Shown piece by piece: positions 8,684 to 16,276 of a DNA stretch of 64,000 nucleotides. Within the stretch, counting starts at the first letter, position 1; every line of letters begins with the position of its first letter. Below the pieces are notes generated by a model that worked only from the letters and a program-made list of their open reading frames with translations, was not told the DNA's origin and searched no databases. Origin of the DNA: Flavobacterium piscis (GTDB taxonomy: Bacteria > Bacteroidota > Bacteroidia > Flavobacteriales > Flavobacteriaceae); the NCBI RefSeq assembly GCF_001686925.1, contig NZ_LVEN01000050.1, positions 124,001 to 188,000 of the forward strand. The letters run 5' to 3'. Position numbers and translations under genes: made by a program.

Positions 8684-9271
8684 AGTCATTTCTAAAATGT
8701 GCACGAAAGCATTTGTACAATTATGTTTAATAAAATGAAGTGTATTAAAATATAATAAATTAATTAAAGAATTCTTTATTTTTTAAAATAAATTCATAGT
8801 AAGCTCTTTTTCTAATCTTATTTTTAGATGCGTTAAAGTGTATAATGTAATCTATACTTACAAAAAAGTGCTTTTTAAGCCGCTATTATCGGGTAATCGA
8901 AATGTTGTTTTTTGGAATCCATTTAGAGACTAAATTTGAAATTGAAGCATTTTTTTAATAGAATAAACAAAGGCAGATTTACAGAAATGCGGTAGATTAT
9001 TTAATCCCTTTTTCTGATTCGTAAAACAATAGTTTCGGGAGAATAAAACACTTCTTTTTAATGAAATTGTCATAATTTACAATAAAACAGACACTTTTTT
9101 GTTTTATTTATTAGAGAAGAAGTTTCAGAATTACCATTAATTTTTGTTTTTATTAAGAAAATTGCTATAATTATTAAGATTGTTTGCAGAAGAAAAAATC
9201 TTACAGAAACAATGTTTTTATGTTAATAATGTTAAAATTTCAACAAAAAAGCCTTGATTTTCAGGCTAATA
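8684..9271. other. Gene-less AT-rich spacer
   Basis: About 590 bases between gpmI and the L,D-transpeptidase gene. I see no ORF with a plausible start, no tRNA and no strong hairpin. Only the promoter for the downstream gene at its right end (9272-9302) can be supported. The length is unusual for this gene-dense window. Confidence 0.5.
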
Positions 9272-9302
9272 TTTTGAGAGCGTAAAAATATTTATACTTT
9301 TG
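9272..9302 (+). promoter_or_regulatory. Promoter of the YkuD_2 L,D-transpeptidase gene
   Basis: TTTTG at 9272-9276 as -33 element, an 18-bp spacer, and TACTTTTG at 9295-9302 as -7 element. This fits the Bacteroidota consensus and gives a leader of about 30 nt. Confidence 0.7.
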
Positions 9303-9338
9303 CCCTACCCAGATTTTTTATTAACCTAAAGAAATTCA

Positions 9339-10061
9339 ATGATTTACAAAATTTATCCATTGCTAGTGTTTTTGCTATTATCTTTTGGTAAAGATTCAAA
9401 TAACACTCCCGAAATTAAAGAAGCAACTACAAAAAGTATTGCTAAAGTTGAAAAATTTACTGTCGAAGCAAAAATTGAAAGTGTTTATCATATGCTAAAT
9501 TCTAACAATTTTAATTTGCCAGGGCTTAAAACTTTTTCTGAGGCCTTAAAAGGGTTTTATTTATTAAAAGAAAAAGGAGTTATCCAGAAAGATATTTTAA
9601 CTGTTATTGATTTTAGTTTGTCATCAAATACAAAACGCCTTTGGGTAATTGATCTGACAACAAATACAATCCTGTTTAATTCTTTAGTTGCTCACGGAAG
9701 AAATACCGGAGAGGAATTTGCATCGAACTTTTCGAATTCAAATTCATCTTTTAAAAGCAGTTTAGGTTTTTATGCAACAGGAGAAATTTATCAGGGAAAA
9801 CACGGAGCTTCTTTGCGTTTAGATGGTTTGGAAAACGGAATCAACAGTAATGCCCGCCAAAGGGGAGTTGTAATGCATGGTGCCGATTATGTTTCTGAAT
9901 CTTTTATCAGAGATCATAAAAGATTAGGCAGAAGCCAGGGATGTCCAGCTCTTCCAGTCGAATTGACGGATGAAATAATAGAACTAATAAAAAATAAATC
10001 GTGTTTGTATATCTACCATCCGTCAAGAAGTTTTGCGATGGAACAAAGATTAATTTCTTAG
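9339..10061 (+). CDS. Murein L,D-transpeptidase catalytic domain family protein (YkuD_2)
   Basis: 240 residues with an N-terminal hydrophobic signal (about residues 1-17) for export to the periplasm. The catalytic part has VVMHGADYVSE (His) and GRSQGCPALP, the S-x-G-C active site with the nucleophilic Cys. This family cross-links or modifies peptidoglycan peptides without penicillin-binding-protein chemistry, though this subfamily is little studied. It has its own promoter at 9272-9302. Its stop overlaps by 12 bp the stop end of the convergent LdtD-like gene, and its terminator lies within that neighbour's coding sequence. Confidence 0.85.
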   Translation: MIYKIYPLLVFLLLSFGKDSNNTPEIKEATTKSIAKVEKFTVEAKIESVYHMLNSNNFNLPGLKTFSEALKGFYLLKEKGVIQKDILTVIDFSLSSNTKRLWVIDLTTNTILFNSLVAHGRNTGEEFASNFSNSNSSFKSSLGFYATGEIYQGKHGASLRLDGLENGINSNARQRGVVMHGADYVSESFIRDHKRLGRSQGCPALPVELTDEIIELIKNKSCLYIYHPSRSFAMEQRLIS

Positions 10062-11636
10062 TTTAGCATACAAATTCGAATCAAGATTATAAATATCAGC
10101 TCTGAAAATGAGCTGATTTTTTTTGCTCCATGCCGTCCAGTACCACTGATATAAAGCGTATTTTTTTGTAATTCTGATACTCGTTGTCTTTTTTGAGGCA
10201 ATGATCGTATCGATTCTGTCTTTTGACCATTTCTCTGAATCGTTTAAGATATGTTCGGCCAATTCCAGAGGATTCTCCACGCGCACACATCCGGAACTCA
10301 ACGAACGATTGCTTCTTCCAAAATTGTTACGATGATTGGTATCGTGTAAATACACGCTGTGATGATTTGGAAATAGAATTTTCATTAACCCCAAAGCATT
10401 ATTGTAACCAGGGCTTTGTACATAACGATAGTTTCCGGGTCTGTTTTCGTTCCAGTTGTTAGGGTCAACTGCGTTTCCGGCAGTATCATATATAGTAATG
10501 TTTTTATTGGCTAAGTAATTGCGATTTCGTTTCATTGCCGGAACGACATCTTCTTTTAATATCGTTGGCGGAACGGTCCATGTAGGATTAAAAACAACCG
10601 TTTTTAGCGTAGATGTTATAATAGGTGTTTTTCTTTTACTGGTTCCTACAACAACATTGCGAACCAAAGTAGTGTCCTGATTCTCGACTACATTCAGGCT
10701 GTAATCCGGAATGTTTATGATGAAATAGTTTTCGGCTAAATCATTAGTGTACCATCTCCAACGCTCTAAGTTGGCGATAATTTGTTGCTTTCTTTTTTCT
10801 TTAGAATAATTTAAAGCGCTAATGGTCCCGGCGCCAATTACGCCATCAGAAGCTAAGCCATGTCTTTCCTGGAATTTCTTTATAGATTCAAAAGTTTTTT
10901 GATCATAAATTTTAGTCAGACTGTCTTTTTTAGGCATGTCTTGCCAATAAATAAGTCTTTTTTTGATGTTTATCAAGGCTGCATTGGTGTCGTTTAAAGT
11001 GATTTTTTCTGCAGATTCAATATTTTTGATATCATCATCGGGAAAAGTATTAATAATTTCAAGTGACTTTAAAAGCTGTTTATAGATATACGCCTTTGAT
11101 TGAATGTTATCAACCACGCTGTCTAATTTATTTTTATTAAAAGCTTTTATAAGAACATTATTTACATCAAAAGTTTTTTCCTCTAAATCCCAATCGTTAT
11201 ATAGTTTTTTAGGATCTAATTTGCCTTTATAGAGATGATTTAAATATTTTTCAAAATTATAAGTAATAAGTATGTCGTACGTCGCAAGGTCAGTATCGCT
11301 TAAAGACGCAATTTTTTCTTCGAACTTTTTTAGCTTAGAGGCTTTGTAATCTTCAGGATCTAAACCCAATTCTTCGGCTTTTGATAATTGAGATAAAACG
11401 TAAGTTCTCTTTTTTAAGTTTCCCCAAACCGTTTTGTTTTCAGATGAATTATAAAACTGTTTAAGTGTTTCGCTTTTAAAAGTACCAATAAGTGCAGTAT
11501 CTATTGCTACTTTTCGTTCATCAGTAAGTATGATAGCTGGTGCGGTTTTTTTTACCACGGCAGGAATGATTTTTGGAGCATCTTTCTTGCAGCCAATAAA
11601 AAGTAATATTACTAATAAGAAGTAAAGTTTGTTCAT
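10050..11636 (-). CDS. L,D-transpeptidase, YcbB/LdtD-like lipoprotein
   Basis: Start chosen at 11636 (MNKLYFLLVILLFIGC), because this gives a lipoprotein signal with the lipobox Cys at residue 16; a longer reading to 11705 adds a basic stretch that would spoil the signal. About 528 residues: an N-terminal scaffold region, a peptidoglycan-binding helix bundle near ESIKKFQERHGLASDGVIGAGT, and a YkuD catalytic domain with HDTNHRNNFGR and SLSSGCVRVENP (catalytic Cys). It resembles E. coli LdtD, which makes 3-3 cross-links in the periplasm. Two unrelated L,D-transpeptidases facing each other suggest 3-3 cross-linking or lipoprotein tethering matters in this organism. The C-terminal codons contain the neighbour's terminator hairpin. 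Confidence 0.9.
   Translation of the reverse strand: MNKLYFLLVILLFIGCKKDAPKIIPAVVKKTAPAIILTDERKVAIDTALIGTFKSETLKQFYNSSENKTVWGNLKKRTYVLSQLSKAEELGLDPEDYKASKLKKFEEKIASLSDTDLATYDILITYNFEKYLNHLYKGKLDPKKLYNDWDLEEKTFDVNNVLIKAFNKNKLDSVVDNIQSKAYIYKQLLKSLEIINTFPDDDIKNIESAEKITLNDTNAALINIKKRLIYWQDMPKKDSLTKIYDQKTFESIKKFQERHGLASDGVIGAGTISALNYSKEKRKQQIIANLERWRWYTNDLAENYFIINIPDYSLNVVENQDTTLVRNVVVGTSKRKTPIITSTLKTVVFNPTWTVPPTILKEDVVPAMKRNRNYLANKNITIYDTAGNAVDPNNWNENRPGNYRYVQSPGYNNALGLMKILFPNHHSVYLHDTNHRNNFGRSNRSLSSGCVRVENPLELAEHILNDSEKWSKDRIDTIIASKKTTSIRITKKYALYQWYWTAWSKKNQLIFRADIYNLDSNLYAKLRN
10095..10124 (+). terminator. Intrinsic terminator of the YkuD_2 gene, inside the opposing CDS
   Basis: A perfect 8-bp stem (ATCAGCTC / GAGCTGAT) with a 7-nt loop, followed by eight T. 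It starts 33 bp after the plus-strand stop codon, yet lies fully within the last codons of the minus-strand LdtD-like gene. Confidence 0.8.
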
Positions 11637-11654
11637 TCTGTGTTTTTTAAACAT

Positions 11655-12150
11655 TAAATAATGTTCTTTTTTTTTTAATAGTTTGCCCTTGGGTTGGCGT
11701 TCCATTTTTTTATATAAAAGCCATTTATGGCAGTTTTGATGCTAAAATCAGGCCAACTTTTTTGAATTGCAGTAGGTTTTGCAATCCTTAATTGAAGTCT
11801 TTTTTAAAATCTTTTTTAGATTCGTTTGTATTGCAATCATTAAAGAAATCTGTTCCCGATTTTGCTGGGCAAATATAACATTGATTTTATTGAATAAGGA
11901 AATAATTCCTATTAAATTTTTATTACCAAATAAATCAAAATCTACTTTGGTTCTTTAATTATAGTATTGAAAGAGGTAATCGTCTGCTTTTTTTATTTTT
12001 TACTAATCAGTTGTCAGGCGATCTCAGCTTTTTTGGTGCTATTATTTAATAATGTTGCTGTTTTTTTGAAAAAAAATGATGTTATAACTTTTTAGTTTTA
12101 AATGTCTTATAAATTATTGTTGTTTTTTATTGAATTTTTTTGCGAAAAAG
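11655..12150. other. Gene-less AT-rich spacer
   Basis: About 500 bases between the LdtD-like gene and the tRNA-Gly pair. I see no ORF with a plausible start and no strong structure. The right end leads into the tRNA promoter. Confidence 0.5.
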
Positions 12151-12151
12151 C

Positions 12152-12183
12152 TTGTTTTGAACTTAACTTTATTTTTATATTTG
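12152..12183 (+). promoter_or_regulatory. Promoter of first tRNA-Gly
   Basis: TTG at 12152-12154 (spacer 21) or TTTTG at 12155-12159 (spacer 16), with the -7 element TATATTTG at 12176-12183. The tRNA begins 13 bp later. Confidence 0.65.
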
Positions 12184-12195
12184 CACCACAGTAAT

Positions 12196-12268
<73 letters not shown>

Positions 12269-12275
12269 CTAAAAG

Positions 12276-12303
12276 ACCGGAATTTCATTATTTCGGTTTT
12301 TTT
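12276..12303 (+). terminator. Terminator after first tRNA-Gly
   Basis: Stem ACCGGAAT / ATTTCGGT (one G-T pair) with a 6-nt loop and a following T run. It separates the two tRNA genes into individual transcripts. Confidence 0.7.
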
Positions 12304-12354
12304 ATCAAAGTTAAATAATTATTGTTTTTTATTTTTTTAAACCATTTAATTATT

Positions 12355-12362
12355 TATATTTG
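12355..12362 (+). promoter_or_regulatory. Promoter -7 element of second tRNA-Gly
   Basis: TATATTTG, with the same TATATTTGCACC context as in front of copy 1. The tRNA begins 13 bp later. The -33 part is not clear. Confidence 0.6.
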
Positions 12363-12374
12363 CACCCTGTTAAT

Positions 12375-12447
<73 letters not shown>

Positions 12448-12454
12448 CTTCAAG

Positions 12455-12490
12455 ATCCTCAAACAATTTGTTTGGGGATTTTTTGTTTTT
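12455..12490 (+). terminator. Terminator after second tRNA-Gly
   Basis: A 10-bp stem ATCCTCAAAC / GTTTGGGGAT (one T-G pair) with a 5-nt loop, followed by a T-rich tail. Confidence 0.75.
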
Positions 12491-12604
12491 TACCATCAAG
12501 ATATTAAGCTTATTAAGGACTGAACTTAATATTTTAATTTGAAAAGTTAGTTACTAACATTGAACTTAATTTTTCTTAATATCTTAATGGTTAAAAAGGA
12601 AACT

Positions 12605-13312
12605 TTATTTTAGACTACTTAAATCACTTTCTGTTTTTAATTCTTTCGGTGTTTCATTTTGTAAAAACAAACGCGCCGATAAATTTCCTTTTAAAGTGAT
12701 TTTATCACCTTTTACTTCAAGCCAGCTTCCTTCCCTTAAACCTAAAACAGGAATGGCATTAAAAGCATGAAACTCTTTGATTCTTGTTTCGCGTGTTTCT
12801 CCCATATGTTTAGATTGCGTGTCAGGGTCTAAGTAATGAGGATTTAAATTAAAAGGAATCAGTCCCAAGGTCTGAAAACTTGGAGGGTAAATGATAGGCA
12901 TATCATTCGTGGTTTGCATGGATAAGCCGCAAATATTGGATCCTGCACTTGTTCCCAGATATGGAGTTCCGTTTTTTACAGTTTCTGCGAGAATTTGCAT
13001 CACATTGTGTTTGTACAATTGTGTAACGAGTAAAAAAGTATTTCCTCCTCCTGTAAATATTCCTTCGGCATTTTTGATTGCATCTCCGGTATCTTCAAAT
13101 TCATGAATTCCTTTAACAGAAATATTTATTAATGCAAAAGCTTCAGAAACTTTGCTGGTATAATCCTCATGTGAAATGCCGCCCGGACGCGCATATGGTA
13201 TAAATATAATGCTTTTGCAATCTTTAAAATGAGATTGTAATGTTGGAAGTAAATACTCTAAGTAGGTGCCCTCGTGAAGAGTAGAAGTGCTGGCAATGAT
13301 AATGCTTTTCAT
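12605..13312 (-). CDS. pepE: Dipeptidase E (alpha-aspartyl dipeptidase), S51 family
   Basis: Cytosolic serine peptidase that hydrolyses Asp-X dipeptides. Start chosen at 13312 (MKSIIIASTSTL), giving 235 residues against 229 in Salmonella; five more codons are open upstream. Key features: GIFTGGGNTFLL, the nucleophile elbow YLGTSAGSNIC with the catalytic Ser, and HYLDPDTQSKHMGETRETRI containing the expected His/Glu region. A near-consensus TATCTTTA element (13339-13346, minus strand) may be its promoter. The gene is monocistronic and convergent with the tRNA pair. Confidence 0.93.
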   Translation of the reverse strand: MKSIIIASTSTLHEGTYLEYLLPTLQSHFKDCKSIIFIPYARPGGISHEDYTSKVSEAFALINISVKGIHEFEDTGDAIKNAEGIFTGGGNTFLLVTQLYKHNVMQILAETVKNGTPYLGTSAGSNICGLSMQTTNDMPIIYPPSFQTLGLIPFNLNPHYLDPDTQSKHMGETRETRIKEFHAFNAIPVLGLREGSWLEVKGDKITLKGNLSARLFLQNETPKELKTESDLSSLK

Positions 13313-13476
13313 AAAATTTAAACTCAAATTGATGAGGTTAAAGATATTAAAAAGTCTCTTTTTACTAGTGGTACATAAACTTTAATTAACATATTTTTAC
13401 CATGTCCTTAATACTAAATTTGCAATACATTAAGATATTTTTACACCTTTAAGAAAATCTCTAATTTTTTGTCATT

Positions 13477-14244
13477 TTGATTCATAAGGCTATATGTGTT
13501 TTGATGTTTGTTACAGTTCAGGCCGGTTGGTCTCAAGCTGAAGAAAGAACTGCGTTTAATGGGCGAATAACTGCAAACAGTACCGACTTAGAAGGTGTTT
13601 ATGTTATTAATGCACAGACAGAGGTCATGACTACAACCAATGATTTGGGAGCTTTTTCGATTGCTGCAAAACCAGGCGATGAAATTGTTTTTTCGTCGAT
13701 ACAATTCAAAGAAAACAGAGTTTTGTTGCAACAGGAAAATTTTTCTGATATCAATTTCTCCGTGAGACTGAATGTAGTAATGCATCAATTGCAAGAAGTT
13801 GTTATTAAGAATTATAATGGTATAAATGCTGTTGCTTTGGGTATTATTCCCGGAAATCAAAAAAAATATACAGAGGCAGAAAGGAAATTGCATACTGCTA
13901 CTGCATTAAACGCCACTGCAAACGCAGGAAGTATGGCCGGAGGATCAGTTTCTGCAGATCCGTTATTGAATTTTCTTTCCGGTCGTACGGCAATGCTTAA
14001 AAAAGAATTGGCGGTTGAGAAAAAAGAGTTTTTCTTAAAGCTTTTAGAACGCATGTTCACGCTGGAGCATTTTATTGACCGATTGAAAATTCCGGCAGAA
14101 TATGTAAAAGGTTTTGAATATTATGCAGTCGAAAACGATAAATTCACAGTAATTTTGAATTCTAAAAACAAAACTTCAACAGAGTTCTTATTAGGAGAAT
14201 TAGCTGTAAAATATAAAGAAATAATTGAACGTGAGAATAAATAG
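13477..14244 (+). CDS. Secreted CarboxypepD_reg-like protein, paralogue 1
   Basis: 255 residues starting at a TTG (13477). The only in-frame ATG, at 13504, would destroy the signal peptide, so TTG is preferred. After the signal (to about WSQ) comes a carboxypeptidase-regulatory-like beta domain (about 25-110: FNGRITANSTDLEGVYVIN...). The C-terminal part carries KKYTEAERKLHTA and LLNFLSGRTAMLKKE, both shared with the next gene. The function is unknown; such genes sit beside the M1 peptidase here. A TAAATTTG element at 13415-13422 may be the promoter. It overlaps the next gene by 14-20 bp. Confidence 0.8.
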   Translation: MIHKAICVLMFVTVQAGWSQAEERTAFNGRITANSTDLEGVYVINAQTEVMTTTNDLGAFSIAAKPGDEIVFSSIQFKENRVLLQQENFSDINFSVRLNVVMHQLQEVVIKNYNGINAVALGIIPGNQKKYTEAERKLHTATALNATANAGSMAGGSVSADPLLNFLSGRTAMLKKELAVEKKEFFLKLLERMFTLEHFIDRLKIPAEYVKGFEYYAVENDKFTVILNSKNKTSTEFLLGELAVKYKEIIERENK

Positions 14245-14959
14245 GATTTTACAAATAATACTTTTTTTATTGACAGTTCAGATTGGTTTTGGTCAAAACA
14301 ATACTTCAAAAGAAATTACCGGACAAATATTTGAACAATCGTCGAATGTCGAAGGGGTAAATATTATTAATAATACAACTCAGGTTACGGCTGTATCAAA
14401 TGCAGCGGGTGTGTTTACTATTGTGGTAAGAGAAGGTGATGTTCTGGTTTTTTCGGCTGTTAATTTAGAGCCTTTTAAACGGAGAATTACATTTGAGGAC
14501 TTAAATTCAGCTTCTGTTATAATCAAAATGTCAGCTAAGGAAATAGAACTGAAAGAAGTAATTGTAAATGATAATGGGGGTATTACAGCAGAAAATTTAG
14601 GTGTGATTCCGTACGGTCAAAAAAAATACACCCCGGCCGAAAGAAAAGTTTATACCGCTACTTCAACTCCTGGAGATATGTTGCTTAACGCAATTTCCGG
14701 GCGAACTGCAATGCTGAAGAAAGAAGTAAATGTAGAGAAGAAAGAGATGCTTTTCAGGAAAATTGAATACCTTTTTGATGAGAATTATTATACGGAAAGA
14801 TTGAAAATTCCGGTGGCAGATATCAAAGGATTTCAATTATATTGTGTAGATGATGCTGAATTTGCCGTATCTTTGGATACAAAGAACAAAACGATGAGTA
14901 TGTTTTTAATAACAGATTTAGCAAGGAAATATCTAACAATTCTCGAAAATGAAAAATAA
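14231..14959 (+). CDS. Secreted CarboxypepD_reg-like protein, paralogue 2
   Basis: About 242 residues from a GTG at 14231 (MRINRILQIILFLLTVQIGFGQ); a TTG two codons upstream is the alternative. Either start overlaps the stop of paralogue 1, so translation is likely coupled. The layout matches paralogue 1: signal peptide, beta domain with VEGVNIINNTTQVTAVSNAAG, then KKYTPAERKVYTA and AISGRTAMLKKEVNVEKKE. The shared C-terminal SGRTAMLKKE motif indicates recent tandem duplication. No enzymatic motif is visible. Confidence 0.8.
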   Translation: MRINRILQIILFLLTVQIGFGQNNTSKEITGQIFEQSSNVEGVNIINNTTQVTAVSNAAGVFTIVVREGDVLVFSAVNLEPFKRRITFEDLNSASVIIKMSAKEIELKEVIVNDNGGITAENLGVIPYGQKKYTPAERKVYTATSTPGDMLLNAISGRTAMLKKEVNVEKKEMLFRKIEYLFDENYYTERLKIPVADIKGFQLYCVDDAEFAVSLDTKNKTMSMFLITDLARKYLTILENEK

Positions 14960-15707
14960 ACTAGGAATACTCGTTGTGTGCTTATTTTGCCAGATTGCGC
15001 TTGGACAAAATAATTCAAGGAAGCCACTACATGGACAAGTTGTGAATGATTCTATAACTCTGGAAAGTGGTTATGTAATGAATTTAAATGCCAATATCAG
15101 AACTTTTATTAGTTCAAATGGTTTGTTTGATATTATGGCAAAACCAAAAGATACTTTACTGATCACAAGTATGGCTTTTCAGTCTAAAAAAATTGTTTTA
15201 ACAGAAAAAAATTGTGCCGACAGACTTTTCTTAATACAGATGGATCTGGTAAGCAATCAGTTAAAAGAGGTAGTAGTTCATAAAGATTTAAAAGTAAAAG
15301 CATTTGATAAAAATAGCCAGGCTATAGTAGATACTAAATTTGTTGATGATGAAAAGTCGTCTCCAAAAAACAGGTTTATTTATGATGGAACAATTGAAAA
15401 TGGAGTTGATTTTGTGCGAATATTTAAAGACGCAAAAAAATTAATGAGAAAGAAAGATGTTGATGTAGTGCCGGAAGAAGAAGCGAGCGATTTTGCTTTT
15501 ACGATGTATGCAAAAGCCAATTTTACGCCAGATTTTTATACAGATACATTAAAATTGAAGAAAGAAGAAGTAGATATATTTCTGTTGTTTTGTGCTGTAG
15601 ATCCGGAATCTAAAAAACATTTAAAACAAGAAGAAAAGTTTGAATTAATGGATTTTCTGATCACTAAAAATCAGGAATTCAAAAAAGTGAAGGTTGCCGG
15701 GAAATGA
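14949..15707 (+). CDS. Secreted CarboxypepD_reg-like protein, paralogue 3 (divergent)
   Basis: 252 residues. Its ATG overlaps the end of paralogue 2 by 11 bp. The signal peptide ends at LGQ, followed by the same type of beta domain (KPLHGQVVNDSITLESGYVMN). The C-terminal half has lost the GRTAMLKKE motif and instead has FVRIFKDAKKLMRKKDVD and ADFAFTMYAKANFTPDFYTDTL-like elements in the same order. It is therefore a more diverged copy. It is followed by an ATGA overlap with the next gene. Confidence 0.78.
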   Translation: MKNKLGILVVCLFCQIALGQNNSRKPLHGQVVNDSITLESGYVMNLNANIRTFISSNGLFDIMAKPKDTLLITSMAFQSKKIVLTEKNCADRLFLIQMDLVSNQLKEVVVHKDLKVKAFDKNSQAIVDTKFVDDEKSSPKNRFIYDGTIENGVDFVRIFKDAKKLMRKKDVDVVPEEEASDFAFTMYAKANFTPDFYTDTLKLKKEEVDIFLLFCAVDPESKKHLKQEEKFELMDFLITKNQEFKKVKVAGK

Positions 15708-16210
15708 AAAAAAGAGTAACTTATTTTTTTATAGTAATACTGTTTTTATCGCTCACAGCATTTTCATTCCATAAATTTTATATGGGAGTTTTTCAGGTTA
15801 ATTATGCGGCCGAAAAGAAGATGATTCAAATTACTTCCCGAATTTTTATTGATGATTTGAATAACGGGATGGAAAAGAAATACCATCAAAAAACGTTCGT
15901 TGGTACTGATAAAGAGACTCAGGCTGATATTGATTTATTAAAAAAATATCTTTCTGAAAATTTTGCTATAAAAATAAACGGTCAGTCAAAACCCATTACT
16001 TTTTTATCTAAAGAAGTAGAGTCAAACGATGTTTTGGTTTGTTATTCCAGAATAAAAGATATTAATACATTCAAAACAATCGAAATTCTAAATACTATTT
16101 TATTAGATTGGAATGCCGAACAGCAGAACATTACACATATTTCAGCATTTGGCACCAAAAAGAGTGTTCTTTTTACAGAATCTTCAAGGAAAGAATTGTT
16201 AAAGTACTAA
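15704..16210 (+). CDS. DUF6702-type secreted/membrane protein
   Basis: 168 residues with an N-terminal signal or anchor (VTYFFIVILFLSLTAFSF), then HKFYMGVFQVNYAAEKKMIQITSRIFIDDLN, which I recognise as the start of the DUF6702 family. The start overlaps the previous stop as ATGA, a translational coupling. It precedes the M1 peptidase by 66 bp. This pairing with an M1 peptidase is, from memory, common in flavobacteria, but its meaning is unknown. Confidence 0.8.
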   Translation: MKKRVTYFFIVILFLSLTAFSFHKFYMGVFQVNYAAEKKMIQITSRIFIDDLNNGMEKKYHQKTFVGTDKETQADIDLLKKYLSENFAIKINGQSKPITFLSKEVESNDVLVCYSRIKDINTFKTIEILNTILLDWNAEQQNITHISAFGTKKSVLFTESSRKELLKY

Positions 16211-16276
16211 ATGATAGTTAAAATTATTATTTTAATTGTTATTTTCACACCCTGATATAATTACCATTAAAAATTT

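Noticed and set aside
8660..8704. N-terminal extension of gpmI by 15 codons
   Set aside because: It would place the TATCTTTG promoter element inside the gene, and the extra residues are not part of the known enzyme N-terminus.
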